In this document: positions 25,636-34,283 of the stretch, piece by piece
How the letters are laid out: each line of letters starts with the position of its first letter
Numbering within the stretch: position 1 is the stretch's first letter
Source: Planctomycetota bacterium
Lineage (GTDB): Bacteria; Planctomycetota; UBA1135; GCA-002686595
DNA length: 48,468 nucleotides
Assembly: GCA_014237855.1 (NCBI GenBank)
Contig: JABACD010000032.1
Coordinates: 1 to 48,468 of the forward strand
Direction of reading: 5' to 3'
The notes under the pieces: generated by a model
The model's input: only the letters and a program-made list of their open reading frames with translations
Told to the model about the DNA's origin: nothing
Database searches by the model: none
Translations under genes and position numbers: made by a program

Positions 25636-25657
25636 AAAAAAAGTCCTCAGGGAGCTT
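25636..25657 (-). terminator. Possible terminator with T7 tract downstream of the 430-residue gene
   Basis: On the minus strand a small imperfect stem (TCC with GGA, extended by AG/CT around a bulge) is directly followed by seven T (25642-25636). A second, cleaner hairpin lies upstream at 25729-25749 (CACCTGG and CCAGGTG around a 7-base loop). Both are in the 231-base gap between two minus-strand genes, after the end of the upstream one. The T7 stem is weak. Confidence 0.3.
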
Positions 25658-25776
25658 TCTGGGCCCGTGGGAGGGGGCCAGTACTCCGGGAGCCCCGTTC
25701 CGGTGGGCCGGGTGACTCCGGGAGAGGACACCTGGAATTCTCCCAGGTGGGTCACCAACCGGGGTCTTGGATGGCG

Positions 25777-27069
25777 CTATTCGGAGCTGGCGATGGGGAG
25801 GATCAGCTGGGTGATGCCGGCCCCTCGGGCCGTCAGCTGGACGATGGCGAGTGGATCCTTGGCGATGTGCTTGTCAGGTACGCCGGCACGGAGTCTTGCG
25901 AGCGAGCTGGTGCCAATCCAGTCGATCCCGTTGGAGACCAATCGGAGTGCGGACCTCTCCTCCAGCTCCTTCCAGCCTGCGGGCAGAGTCTCAGGGATGG
26001 CAGTCAGCTGGAGCTGGAGGGTCAGAGGGAGCCCCTCTTCGTCGAGCAGGAAGTAGGCCCGGGGTTCGAGCGTTAGACCAAGCGGTGTCAGTGACTTCTT
26101 CCATTCGGCGAGTGCATCCCGGCTTGCACGTAGGCTCAGGTCCCAGTCGCGGCGGACTGCTGGATCCAGCTCCTCTCGCCAGAAAGCCGCTCGCCCCAGG
26201 CTCAGTTGCTGGATTGCGAGCCCCTGGGCTGAGGAGGTGGAGCCACCGCTGCCTCTGCGGTCAGAAGGGATGAACGAGGTCTCGAGGACCTTCAATCCAC
26301 TCTTCACCTCGGTGAAGGTCTCGTTCCAGATGACCTGCTTCTTGACGACAAGATCCCAGGAGGATGGCCAGGATCGTTCACCCTCTGGCTCACGTGTCCA
26401 GGTGATCTTCTCGAGGCTCTCCCGGGGTGTCCCGTCGGGGTTGAGGCTCTCGATGCTCGATGGCTGGCCGGAGTCTGGATCGAGCTCGGCCCGCAAGGAC
26501 CCGAGCTTGCCGAGGTTCGCCGTTTGTGTCTGGCCATCTATCTTCCACTCGAGCTCCGCCGGCCAGATCATCGCGACACGGCGAAGCTCCAGCTGTATCA
26601 GCAGCTCCACTTCTGCGTCTCCGACCAGCGGCTGGGAGTCAACCTGTCCATAGTTCAATAGCCACAGGCTCTTCCCGAACTGAAAGCGGATCGAGCGTCC
26701 CCGATAGTCCTCTGCGGGTTCGGCACCGTCTGGCGAGTCAGGTTGCTCGGCCGCCTTCCTGGCGATTCGCCAGCGCGCGCGGCCAGGAAAGACGAAGGTC
26801 GCCTCGCACTCGAATTTCTGGTCAGGGGCCGACGGGAATCGAAGGTTCGAGCGGCTGTAGACGCTCGAGATTCCCCCGATAGGGCGTCTCCGTGGTGGTT
26901 TTTCGGGTCGAGCCCCGCTGGAACCGGTCTCCTGAGCGGGGACAGGGGGCTTGCCGATGGCCTCGTCATTCACCAATACCAAGGCGACTGCAGTCAGAGC
27001 ACAGCACGCGAGAAGTGGCGTGGGAGCTGCCCTCCTTCGCTGGCGGGTCAAGGGAGCTTCCTGACCCAC
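25777..27069 (-). CDS. Exported or membrane-anchored protein of unknown function
   Basis: 430 residues, family not recognised. A basic start (RQRRRAAP) is followed by one hydrophobic segment (about 17-33), giving a signal peptide or anchor, then a Pro/Arg/Lys-rich linker (38-62). The remaining 365 residues are mainly beta-strand with many Trp and Arg, with the pattern of an outer-membrane lipoprotein-carrier-like or beta-sandwich protein (for example SIRFQFGKSLWLLNYG). That comparison is only a suggestion. The GTG at 27069 overlaps the HEAT lipoprotein stop by 22 bases; a TTG at 27051 would make a 4-base TTGA overlap instead. The two genes are probably one operon. Confidence 0.65.
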   Translation of the reverse strand: MGQEAPLTRQRRRAAPTPLLACCALTAVALVLVNDEAIGKPPVPAQETGSSGARPEKPPRRRPIGGISSVYSRSNLRFPSAPDQKFECEATFVFPGRARWRIARKAAEQPDSPDGAEPAEDYRGRSIRFQFGKSLWLLNYGQVDSQPLVGDAEVELLIQLELRRVAMIWPAELEWKIDGQTQTANLGKLGSLRAELDPDSGQPSSIESLNPDGTPRESLEKITWTREPEGERSWPSSWDLVVKKQVIWNETFTEVKSGLKVLETSFIPSDRRGSGGSTSSAQGLAIQQLSLGRAAFWREELDPAVRRDWDLSLRASRDALAEWKKSLTPLGLTLEPRAYFLLDEEGLPLTLQLQLTAIPETLPAGWKELEERSALRLVSNGIDWIGTSSLARLRAGVPDKHIAKDPLAIVQLTARGAGITQLILPIASSE

Positions 27070-28007
27070 TCTTCCCAGAGCTCGATATCCAGACCGTAGT
27101 CCCGCTGGCTGATGCTCACGAGGTTTGGGTGGACACGAATCCTCAGGTCGCGGTCACCCTCGGCCAGGGCGCGGTAGAGAGCTCTGGCGGCGTCGCCCTC
27201 TGCGGATACATCCTTCTTGCCGAGGTAGGCGAGTGACTTCCCAGCCGAGGTGGAGACGATTGGGACCTCGTCGAACAAGAGGCTGCCAAGGGAGTCAATG
27301 GAGTCGGTGTCGCCGATCAGACCAAGTATCAGAGCAGATTGAGTGCGGACCATCGGCTCCTCAGCATCGGTCAAGCCAGCCCTCGCGGCATCCAGTACGC
27401 CGTCACCTTCAGCTCCCGCTGCAATCAGGGAGAGGGCACAGTCAGCTGCACTCCATCGAGTGTTCGAGTTCGGCGAGTAGCGCATCAGCTCACCGATACG
27501 AAACAGGGGGGTGTCGGGGAAGCACAGGTTTCCCAGGGCCATCAGTGCGTTGCTGACTACCTTCTCATCAGGATCGTCGAGAGATGCAAGCAGAGGTGAG
27601 ACATCAGCGGGATCACCGGAGAACCCCAGGGCCGCAGCGGCGACGATCCTGTTGCTCTTCGGCCCTGTTTCGAGCTCACCCAGGATCTCGAGGTGACGCT
27701 TGGTCACGCGCTCTCGAATATTGATCTCCAGCAGGCTCTGCTTGCGGCGCTCCTGAGTGGTCGATGCAGTCAAGGTCTTCTCGTTCCAGGCACGTATGGA
27801 GATCGAGAGATCTGACAGGTACTTGCCGATCGTGTGATCGTCGCGAGATGCGGGTCCAAGAGGGCGAAAGGTCTCGTCCTCTGTGATATCGATCTCGTTC
27901 TCTGTCGTGGTTGTCGCACAGCCCGCAATCAGGGGCAAGACGAGAGCCAGGGACAGGACTGGCGCAAGGCGATGAGGTGGCGTGGAGAGGATGATGGAGT
28001 GACGCAT
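27048..28007 (-). CDS. HEAT-repeat lipoprotein
   Basis: 319 residues. The lipoprotein signal ends in LIAGC (Cys30). The mature protein is helical with HEAT/PBS-lyase-like repeats: ALGFSGDPADVSPLLASLDDPDEKVVSNALMALG, SALILGLIGDTDSIDSLGSLL and AGKSLAYLGKKDVSAEGDAARALYRAL are read as successive helical hairpins (each shown in part). Such repeats bind protein partners, and outside the cytoplasm they often serve as scaffolds. The ATG at 28007 is chosen because the signal peptide begins there; a longer reading has no signal. It is divergent from the leucine dehydrogenase gene across 129 bases. Function beyond binding is unknown. Confidence 0.8.
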   Translation of the reverse strand: MRHSIILSTPPHRLAPVLSLALVLPLIAGCATTTTENEIDITEDETFRPLGPASRDDHTIGKYLSDLSISIRAWNEKTLTASTTQERRKQSLLEINIRERVTKRHLEILGELETGPKSNRIVAAAALGFSGDPADVSPLLASLDDPDEKVVSNALMALGNLCFPDTPLFRIGELMRYSPNSNTRWSAADCALSLIAAGAEGDGVLDAARAGLTDAEEPMVRTQSALILGLIGDTDSIDSLGSLLFDEVPIVSTSAGKSLAYLGKKDVSAEGDAARALYRALAEGDRDLRIRVHPNLVSISQRDYGLDIELWEEWVRKLP

Positions 28008-28136
28008 GAACAATGAAACGACCGAGGGGCCCACCTCTTCCCGTGTAAGATAGAGGCATTCGCAGGGTGCAGGGTACACTTCAGAGCTTGCTCCGTCCTT
28101 CCTGGTCCCAGCCCCGGCCCCCCAGACCCGAATTCC

Positions 28137-29207
28137 ATGGATATTCATGTCCTCGACGCTCTTGCCCGCGGCGGCTTCGAGGATGTCCTGGCGCTCTCTG
28201 ATCGGCGCTCAGGGCTACGCGGCTTTCTGGCGATTCATGACACCTCTAGTGGCCCAGCCCTCGGGGGGATTCGGCGTTGGAGCTATCGCTCCGAAAATGA
28301 GGCCCTCCGGGACGTCCTGCGGCTCAGCAGGGCGATGACCCACAAGTGTGTATTGCTGGGGCTGTCTGCTGGCGGCGGCAAGATGGTCGTGCCCCATCAC
28401 ACTGGAGTGGACTGGAAGGGCGCCTATCGATACATCGGTGAGGTGGTCCAGCGAATGGGTGGTCGCTATTACACGGGACCCGATGTGGGGACTGGACTGG
28501 AGGAGCTCGGATGGGTGGCCGATCGCACGGCCTTCGTCACCCGTCCCGATTCCCTGGGGCCCGGGGAGCTGGCTGAGGCCACCGCGGAGGGGGTCTTTTC
28601 CGGAATTGCGGCCTCTCTCTGTCATCTGGATGGGGAGACGGATTGGCCATCGCGAACGGTGGTTGTTCAGGGGCTGGGCTCCGTAGGCAGCTGTCTCGCT
28701 GAACGTCTGGTGGGGGTTGATGCGCGTGTCATTGGCGCAGATCTCGACACCGAGCGTGCCAAGGACGTCTCCACGCGCCTGGGGATTGAACTCGTTGATT
28801 CGAGCCGTGAGTTCGATGTGGCCTGTGATGTCTTCTCGCCCTGCGCGCTCGGCGGCATTCTTCATGATCTGACCGTCCCCCGCCTCTCCTGCAAGATCGT
28901 GGCCGGTGGCGCAAACAATGTGCTCACGAAGCCAATTCATGGAGATGCCCTGCATTCCCGCGGGATCCTCTATGCTCCGGACTTCGTGATCAACAGCGGG
29001 GCACTGATCCGCGGCGCACGATTCCACCTCGATGGCGTGCGGGAGTCGGTCGAGGCCATTGGCCAGCGAATTGGTCTGACCCTTGGCGAGATTCTCAGCG
29101 TTGCCAAGGAAGAGGATCGTCCCCCCGCCAGACATGCCTTTGACGAGGCCGAATCACGGATCGGCAAGCGTCGCGAAGCCCAGCCGAGTCGAGAGCAAGA
29201 ACTTTAA
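28137..29207 (+). CDS. Leucine dehydrogenase family (Glu/Leu/Phe/Val dehydrogenase)
   Basis: NAD-dependent oxidative deamination of a branched-chain amino acid to its 2-oxo acid and ammonium; cytoplasmic. The 356 residues match leucine dehydrogenase in length. GGIRRW and the catalytic Lys82 in AGGGKMVV, the catalytic Asp116 in TGPDVGTG, and the dinucleotide motif VQGLGSVGS (178-186) are all present, as are KIVAGGANNVL and the substrate-pocket region PDFVINSGALI. This enzyme also feeds branched-chain fatty-acid precursors in some bacteria. The ATG start is strong by homology. No branched-chain oxo-acid dehydrogenase genes are nearby. Phe or Val preference cannot be excluded. Confidence 0.9.
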   Translation: MDIHVLDALARGGFEDVLALSDRRSGLRGFLAIHDTSSGPALGGIRRWSYRSENEALRDVLRLSRAMTHKCVLLGLSAGGGKMVVPHHTGVDWKGAYRYIGEVVQRMGGRYYTGPDVGTGLEELGWVADRTAFVTRPDSLGPGELAEATAEGVFSGIAASLCHLDGETDWPSRTVVVQGLGSVGSCLAERLVGVDARVIGADLDTERAKDVSTRLGIELVDSSREFDVACDVFSPCALGGILHDLTVPRLSCKIVAGGANNVLTKPIHGDALHSRGILYAPDFVINSGALIRGARFHLDGVRESVEAIGQRIGLTLGEILSVAKEEDRPPARHAFDEAESRIGKRREAQPSREQEL

Positions 29208-29296
29208 AGGTGTCTTGTGGCCAGGTCCTTTACCTTGAGCCTCCGTTTTGATTGCCTGAGTCAGCCCCCTGGTTACTCTGACCTCAGAAGAGCCTG

Positions 29297-30424
29297 GTGG
29301 TCCCTGGAGTCTCTTTGGCTGTGGACTATGCCTCTCTTTCTTGCTTCAGATTCCACGTTTTGATCTCTACGACTCTTCCTGTTGCCATTCTCTTGCTCGT
29401 CTTCACCTCGAAGGCCATCGAGGATCCGGCCATTGTCGAGGCACTGGCGACGATTGATGCTGAGACCGCTGCTCCGGGTAACCCGAGCCTGGTCGAGGGC
29501 AGCCTGCGGATAAGGCGAGGCGAAGGCGTGAGCATCTGGGTTCCGCCTGCAGAGTCCCTAGAGTTCCGGGTGGATGTTGATCTTGGTGTGCTGGGGGATG
29601 CGAGTGTTGGGACAGTGACCATGTCCTCCGGAGTCGACTCCTACGTGGCGAGTCTTCCGCGCCCAGGTGAGAGTCTCTCACAGGAAGGCGATCTCGTGGG
29701 CTGGGTGAAGATAGCTGCGCGCGGCGGGCATCTTGGCTATGAGTTGGATCACACCATCACGACCCGCTTCCTGCCGCAGACCTGGCCCAGCCTCATCAAC
29801 TCAGAGGAGCAGAAGGGCAGTGAGAACAGGAAGAAGGAGATCAAGATCGGGTTGAAGGATAACGCTTGGACCAGCGAGTACCGGGCCAACAGCCACTGCC
29901 GCTCTTGCACACGCCGCGAACACTTCGTCAAGGCCACCTTGCCTTGGAACAAGGACTACCACTGCAGCGGCTGCAAGCGTGGGGAGCATCGCCTGTGGAA
30001 CCCTCCGAAGAGCCGTGAGATTCCCGTGCAAGCCTGCGACATCCTCGGGGCCGTCTATCTCGCCCGCAATCTGGTCCGGGACAACCATTCAGAACTGGAG
30101 CTCTTCATGCTACAGAAGAGCCATCTCTGGAAGGTCAGGCTGCGACGAGGAAAGGTGGCGGACATCAAGGTCTCGGCTGGGACCTTTCGATGCAGGGAGG
30201 TAAAACTGGAAGTCTCTCGGCCCGAGGGCGAGTCCCCGGGCGAGAGCCAGTTCTCAGGCCTCTTCGGCATCAAGGGGGCGCTCAAGATCTGGCTCCACGA
30301 GTCGACCGGGGTGCCTGTCTTGATCGAGGGCGATGTACCGATCGGTGACATCGTCGACCTGCATGCCCGGATCCGGCTCACCAAGTATCAGGGAACTCCG
30401 TCCGGCTTCAAACCGGGCCGTTAG
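29297..30424 (+). CDS. DUF3108-like exported protein with two CxxC pairs
   Basis: 375 residues. A hydrophobic N-terminal segment (about 20-38) looks like a signal peptide or anchor. Residues about 245-370 resemble the DUF3108 domain: DILGAVYLAR, WKVRLRRGKVADIKV, then LKIWLHESTGVPVLIEGDVPIG. This is a beta-barrel-like fold of exported proteins. Between residues 198 and 232 two CxxC pairs (Cys201/204 and Cys223/226), each preceded by His, form what looks like a zinc-ribbon or redox insertion, which I do not know from this family. GTG at 29297 is the only early start in this frame, but a later one is possible. It follows the leucine dehydrogenase gene by 89 bases. Confidence 0.7.
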   Translation: MVPGVSLAVDYASLSCFRFHVLISTTLPVAILLLVFTSKAIEDPAIVEALATIDAETAAPGNPSLVEGSLRIRRGEGVSIWVPPAESLEFRVDVDLGVLGDASVGTVTMSSGVDSYVASLPRPGESLSQEGDLVGWVKIAARGGHLGYELDHTITTRFLPQTWPSLINSEEQKGSENRKKEIKIGLKDNAWTSEYRANSHCRSCTRREHFVKATLPWNKDYHCSGCKRGEHRLWNPPKSREIPVQACDILGAVYLARNLVRDNHSELELFMLQKSHLWKVRLRRGKVADIKVSAGTFRCREVKLEVSRPEGESPGESQFSGLFGIKGALKIWLHESTGVPVLIEGDVPIGDIVDLHARIRLTKYQGTPSGFKPGR

Positions 30425-30445
30425 CGGCAGCCCCGGCATCCAGGA

Positions 30446-31516
30446 CTACTCGATGAGGGTCGCCTCTCCAGGCCCTTCCCCCAGGCGAAAGATCGTGCCG
30501 GGGTCCTGGTGGCGCCGCTTGACGTATCCGAGTACCTGGCCACTGTCCTGCTTGAAGGAGTAAGCCCAGGACGTCACCACCCCAAGATCCCTCCACTCAT
30601 CACGTTCCTCGTCAAAGCGCATCAGACGAGTACCGGCGGGCACCGGATCATTGTGGGAGACCCCGAGTGCGCAGAGCTTCTTGTTGATACCGCCGTAGGT
30701 ATCGATCTTGGCCACAACTTCCTGGCCGATGTAGCAACCCTTGGAGAGGTTGAAGGCCTCCTCGAGCCTGGCCTCCTGGGGATAGACATCCTCGCCGATA
30801 TCCTCGCCCCAGAGCCCTCGTATTGCCTCGACTCGTAGGATATCAGAGACAATTCGTCCGGAAGGTCGTGCCCCTTGAGCGACGATGGTGGTCCAGAGAG
30901 CCTGGGCGATCTCAGGGCCGCCTTCGAGGCGGTACGAGCTCGATCCTCCGTAGGGTGCGACTCGTGTGACACGAACCCGTTCTCCATCGAGGTCGACAGT
31001 GGTCGTCTGATGATCCTCACCTGGAAGCTCCTCGAAGAGTCCCTCGAGAAGGCCGGTGGACTCAGGGCCTGAGAGCAACATGGGAGCGTAGCTCTCGCTG
31101 GCATCGGTGAGCTTCACGTCTTCGTCGAAGAGATACATATCCAGACCCTGTAAGAGACCGGCGGCGCCTCCTGGGGGAGTCGACAGGCGAAAGCCGTCAT
31201 CCGTGCGCTCAAGATCGAAGTCGAACCGGACCTTACCCTTCCCTGTCAGGAGCAGGTTTCGATTGCCGCTTCCGACCTCGACGGGAAGCACCTCGTTCGC
31301 CAGCAGACGCTGGAGGAAATCCATGGCATCACTTCCAGAGACCTGCACGAGCCCGCGCTCTGTCTCGTCGAAGATGACCGCACCTTGTGTGGCAGCCTCG
31401 TACTCGCCAGGCACATCACCGTAGGCAAGCACGGGCAGGGGTTCGTCCACGGGGCGCAGCATGGCGCCGGAGGCTTCGTGAAGGTTGTAGAGCAGATTGC
31501 GATTCACGTCGTGCAC
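30446..31516 (-). CDS. ygfZ: YgfZ/GcvT-type folate-binding protein
   Basis: Tetrahydrofolate-binding protein needed for assembly or repair of certain Fe-S enzymes, such as MiaB in E. coli. The 356 residues carry the family signature KGCYIGQE (259-266) with its conserved Cys261, preceded by PQEARLEEAFNLSKG. The N-terminus has the GcvT-like fold: VIFDETERGLVQVSGSDAMDF, with LQRLLANEV. The start GTG (31516) fits family length. It is convergent with the DUF3108 gene, 21 bases apart, and divergent from the 351-residue propeller-like gene. No Fe-S target is in the window. Confidence 0.9.
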   Translation of the reverse strand: MHDVNRNLLYNLHEASGAMLRPVDEPLPVLAYGDVPGEYEAATQGAVIFDETERGLVQVSGSDAMDFLQRLLANEVLPVEVGSGNRNLLLTGKGKVRFDFDLERTDDGFRLSTPPGGAAGLLQGLDMYLFDEDVKLTDASESYAPMLLSGPESTGLLEGLFEELPGEDHQTTTVDLDGERVRVTRVAPYGGSSSYRLEGGPEIAQALWTTIVAQGARPSGRIVSDILRVEAIRGLWGEDIGEDVYPQEARLEEAFNLSKGCYIGQEVVAKIDTYGGINKKLCALGVSHNDPVPAGTRLMRFDEERDEWRDLGVVTSWAYSFKQDSGQVLGYVKRRHQDPGTIFRLGEGPGEATLIE

Positions 31517-31634
31517 ACTCGTCAGGGGAGAGCTGGGACCTTGGGCGGCTGGGAATTGTAGGCGGGAGCCCAGGGGTCAGAGTGACGTATAAGAAAAGAG
31601 GTGACCAGGTCGGCCATCGGTCCGTCCTCGATAG

Positions 31635-32690
31635 GTGAAGTGGGGAGAATTCATCTTCCAGGGATTGAGCCCCAGGGTCATGGCCGGGACTGGGATTGGA
31701 GCCTTGCTGGCCCTCGGGTCCGTCTGGCTGAGAGAGAAATCGGGACCGAGCCTGGTGGATCGAGGCCAGGTCTGCGCCTGGCTGTGTGATCGCGATGGGG
31801 ATCGCATTCTGGGGCTCGACGAGGATGCTTTCGAGGTTCGTCGCTACAACCTGGCTGAGCCACTGGAGCTTGCTCCAGTGGCTGGTGGGGCCGTCTGGGT
31901 GCTCTCTGCTCGGGGTCCTGGAGCTGGCGGGGGCCGTAGCCTGGCCCTGCTTGATGAGGGAGGGGCTTGCCTGCTTGAGCTTCCGCTGGACGTCGCTCTG
32001 CAGCCGCGAGCAGGCCCAGACCGCTCGGTCGAGCTGCTGGTCGGCCAGCTCTCGGGGCGCTCTCATGTCCGTGTCTCTTCTGGGGGAGAGATCGAATGCC
32101 TGGCCGAGGTGCCCGGAGCCATTGCCTGGTGTACGGGGCCCGCGGGGACTCTCTACCTGGGGCCGGGCGAAGTTCGATCCCTCCTTCCCGGTGGCCTGAC
32201 AGTCAGACGCATCTTGGGGGGAACTCTACTTGGGGCGGCTCGGACTCCCGATGGATGGACCTTGCTACGGAAGCTGGGTGACGCCCTGCTACTCGAGGGA
32301 CTCAGCTCCAGGCTGGTGACCCGGTGGAAGCGCGACATCTCAGGAGCTGCTCTGGAGGAGCTTGCTCGCAGGCCGTTGGTTCCGGGTGTGAATGGAGGGG
32401 TGTGGGTCATTCACCGCGGCGGCAAGCTGGTGTACTTCGATGAGACTGGAAGGACCGGCGCAGCACAGTTCCTGTCCCAGTCCCCGGTCGTGGCCGCGGT
32501 TTCCAATTGTCAGGGTGACCTCTGGCCAATCACTCTGGGAGGCTGTTTGAGATTGGATTGCAGCGGCGTCGCTCAGCCAGGACAAGGAGGGTATGCCGGG
32601 CTGACTGATATCAAGCTGGTTCCAATCCTGGAGAGCGGTCCTTCCATTGAGGAAGAGCCCCCGCAGCACATTGAGGTCCGCGGTGTATGA
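31635..32690 (+). CDS. Membrane-anchored propeller-like protein of unknown function
   Basis: 351 residues from GTG 31635, or 336 from ATG 31680. The second start (MAGTGIGALLALGSV) directly begins a hydrophobic segment and is perhaps the true one. The rest is made of short beta strands with Trp and Gly turns repeated about every 40 residues (AGGAVWVLSARG, AWCTGPAGTLYLG, VNGGVWVIHRGGKLVYFDE, NCQGDLWPITLGG), the pattern of a beta-propeller of the NHL/WD type. No family is recognised. The DCDSG-type final segment is Cys-containing. It is convergent with a small basic protein gene, with a hairpin between. Confidence 0.6.
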   Translation: MKWGEFIFQGLSPRVMAGTGIGALLALGSVWLREKSGPSLVDRGQVCAWLCDRDGDRILGLDEDAFEVRRYNLAEPLELAPVAGGAVWVLSARGPGAGGGRSLALLDEGGACLLELPLDVALQPRAGPDRSVELLVGQLSGRSHVRVSSGGEIECLAEVPGAIAWCTGPAGTLYLGPGEVRSLLPGGLTVRRILGGTLLGAARTPDGWTLLRKLGDALLLEGLSSRLVTRWKRDISGAALEELARRPLVPGVNGGVWVIHRGGKLVYFDETGRTGAAQFLSQSPVVAAVSNCQGDLWPITLGGCLRLDCSGVAQPGQGGYAGLTDIKLVPILESGPSIEEEPPQHIEVRGV

Positions 32691-32692
32691 GT

Positions 32693-32733
32693 GGTAGCAA
32701 CAATGATCCCAATCAGGGAGATTGGCTGCTACC
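32693..32733. terminator. Hairpin between convergent genes
   Basis: GGTAGCA (32693-32699) pairs with TGCTACC (32727-32733), and inner ATCCC/GGGAT-like bases can extend the stem. It sits in the 52-base gap between the propeller-like gene and the small basic protein gene, which face each other, so it can terminate both. No long U tract follows. Confidence 0.4.
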
Positions 32734-32742
32734 TGCTCCTCA

Positions 32743-33045
32743 TCAGGCGGAGGCGTTTTCTCGTTTGTTCCGAGACTTGGCCTTCCTTCGATTGGGGACC
32801 TCCTCAGCAGCCCGCTCCAGGCCGGAGAGAAAGGCAAGGGTCATGTTGGAAAGGTCGGAACGATCGTAGTCGGTCGCTGTCTGAGCAAACTTGCGCAGGC
32901 TTCTCGAGAGCTTGCTGATCTCCTTCAGTACAGGAGCATCCGCACGATGCTTGGCCTCAATTCGTGCTTCCACACGTTTCAGCTTGGACTGAAGTTCTTC
33001 GATCAACTGCTCGTCTGTTCGCCGCGTATAGGAACGTTTAGCCAT
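32743..33045 (-). CDS. Small basic helical protein
   Basis: 100 residues, Lys/Arg-rich, with no signal peptide. It begins MAKRSYTRRTDEQLIEELQ, followed by a helical, coiled-coil-like stretch (13-62), and ends in a very basic tail (RRKAKSRNKRE). Many bacteria have short proteins with this opening; a nucleic-acid-binding or chromatin-type role is plausible from charge alone. ATG 33045 is clear. It is separated from hpt by a 517-base gap, and GGAACT/AGTTC with a CGAA loop (33115-33129) lies in the upstream region. Confidence 0.6.
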   Translation of the reverse strand: MAKRSYTRRTDEQLIEELQSKLKRVEARIEAKHRADAPVLKEISKLSRSLRKFAQTATDYDRSDLSNMTLAFLSGLERAAEEVPNRRKAKSRNKRENASA

Positions 33046-33208
33046 CTCTAAGGAATCTCGCTTGGATCAATGAAAATCCCGAAGCACTCTGGGGGGAGGG
33101 GGGGATAATGCAGTGGAACTCGAAAGTTCTAAGGATTGAACGGAGCAGGGGGGCGGGTTGTCACGAGCAGCTCCAGATTCAAAGACTCAGAAGCAAGCTC
33201 CATAATCT

Positions 33209-33237
33209 TTGGATCACTCGTGCTGTAGGAGAATAAT
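33209..33237 (+). promoter_or_regulatory. Sigma-70-like promoter candidate
   Basis: TTGGAT (33209-33214) and AATAAT (33232-33237) are separated by exactly 17 bases, and AATAAT matches the -10 consensus in five of six positions. The predicted start of transcription is near 33244. It drives either hpt through a 320-base leader or a short RNA ending near 33427. Confidence 0.4.
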
Positions 33238-33243
33238 TAACTT

Positions 33244-33427
33244 TGGGGCGAACTCAAAGCGAAGCGCAATAGATTTCATCAAGGTACCAGCATCACATCC
33301 TCACGCTGGGACATCCTTACACTCGCTGTGGCCAGAGGGATGGGCTCCACCGTGCCCTGTCTGGGAATCTGTAGGTCATGGCCCCTGGCGTCTTCAATCG
33401 GGCAGTGGTAAGATTTCCGCCCGTTTT
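33244..33427 (+). ncRNA. Candidate small RNA or structured leader
   Basis: Bounded by the promoter candidate just upstream and by a stem followed by TTTT at its 3' end, giving about 184 bases. Stems inside: CCAGC/GCTGG (33287-33291 with 33305-33309), and CCAGA-GGG with CCC-TG-TCTGG (33332-33339 with 33355-33364). I could not match it to 6S, SRP, RNase P, tmRNA or a known riboswitch. Confidence 0.2.
33399..33427 (+). terminator. Terminator-like stem with T4
   Basis: CGGGC (33399-33403) pairs with GCCCG (33419-33423), with inner GG/CC, followed at once by TTTT. It lies 136 bases before the hpt start. The stem is short and interrupted, so an attenuator-like role is as likely as full termination. 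Confidence 0.3.
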
Positions 33428-33562
33428 GAGGCCCTATCCAGGGCCACGCAGCTCGGTAAGTGGCTTCTGGAGCTGGTGGAATTGCGGGGAACGGAAATCC
33501 AACATCCAACCCGGCGACCACGACGGGGGTTCAGCCGCGCTCGCGGACAAGAGTAAAGAGAC

Positions 33563-34141
33563 GTGCACGAAGACATCGAAAAGGTCCTCATTGATGAGGC
33601 GGAGATCATCCGGGGAATTGATCGCGTTGCTGCGGAGATCACCCAGCAGTTCCGTGGTGAGAACTTCACGGTGATCTCGATCCTGAAAGGGTCCTGTGTC
33701 TTCGCTTCGGACTTGATCCGCCGAATCCCGATTCCGCTTGAGCTGGCCTTCGTCTCGGCAGCGAGCTACCGGGAAGGGACCGAGAGTGGCGAACTCGATC
33801 TGAACTTCTTCCCGACGGATCACGAGATCCGTGGCCGCCGATTGCTGCTCGTGGACGACATCCTCGACACGGGCAAGACAATGAGCTCCCTGGTGGCCGC
33901 CTTCAGAGAACGGGGGGCCAGCGAGGTGCAATCCTGCGTGTTCCTCGATAAGCCCTCACGACGAGACGTTCAGTACGAGCCTGACTTCAGGTGTTTTGAG
34001 GTGGAGAACCTCTTCGTGGTCGGCTACGGGCTCGATTACGCAGGTGGCTACAGAAATCTGCCCTACGTGGGGGCGCTACGTCCGGAGATCTACGAGCAAG
34101 AAGCGGCTGCGGCCGTCGAATCAGGAGAACCGCCTGCCTGA
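33563..34141 (+). CDS. hpt: Hypoxanthine phosphoribosyltransferase
   Basis: Purine salvage: hypoxanthine or guanine plus PRPP gives IMP or GMP; cytoplasmic. 192 residues, typical length. The PRPP-binding signature is LLLVDDILDTGKT, preceded by SILKGSCVFASDL, and the base-binding region is VVGYGLDYAGGYRNLPYVG near the C-terminus. The start is a GTG at 33563; the region upstream has no SD that stands out. It opens a run of seven plus-strand genes, and the 517-base region before it may regulate it. A guanine riboswitch was looked for and not seen. Confidence 0.94.
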   Translation: MHEDIEKVLIDEAEIIRGIDRVAAEITQQFRGENFTVISILKGSCVFASDLIRRIPIPLELAFVSAASYREGTESGELDLNFFPTDHEIRGRRLLLVDDILDTGKTMSSLVAAFRERGASEVQSCVFLDKPSRRDVQYEPDFRCFEVENLFVVGYGLDYAGGYRNLPYVGALRPEIYEQEAAAAVESGEPPA

Positions 34142-34283
34142 GACTCGTCGGGCCATCCCCGGAGCCCTCTCCGGGACCACAGCTTCACAACTAGGGGCCA
34201 GCGGGCCCATCCCATTCGCATAATCAGCGTGCGCCGCGATCCTCCTGGAGGGAGCCGCCCACGCCCATCCTCTACTTGATCTC

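Larger units (their letters stand above)
33046..33562. other. 517-bp intergenic region with promoter- and terminator-like signals
   Basis: No convincing coding frame. It is slightly more AT-rich than its surroundings around 33190-33290. It contains a G-rich stretch (33091-33105), a small GAACT-CGAA-AGTTC hairpin (33116-33129), a sigma-70-type promoter candidate (33209-33237), two further stem-loops (33287-33309; 33332-33364) and a terminator-like stem with a T tract (33399-33427). It might hold a small RNA gene or a long structured leader of hpt. Confidence 0.4.

Noticed and set aside
25292..26056. Plus-strand frame opposite the Ser/Arg-rich exported protein
   Set aside because: It is an antisense shadow of repetitive coding DNA with no signal or domain.
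33460..33562. tRNA-like bases (GCTGGTGGAATTG and GGGGGTTCAGCC) before hpt
   Set aside because: They do not form an acceptor stem, anticodon arm or proper T arm.
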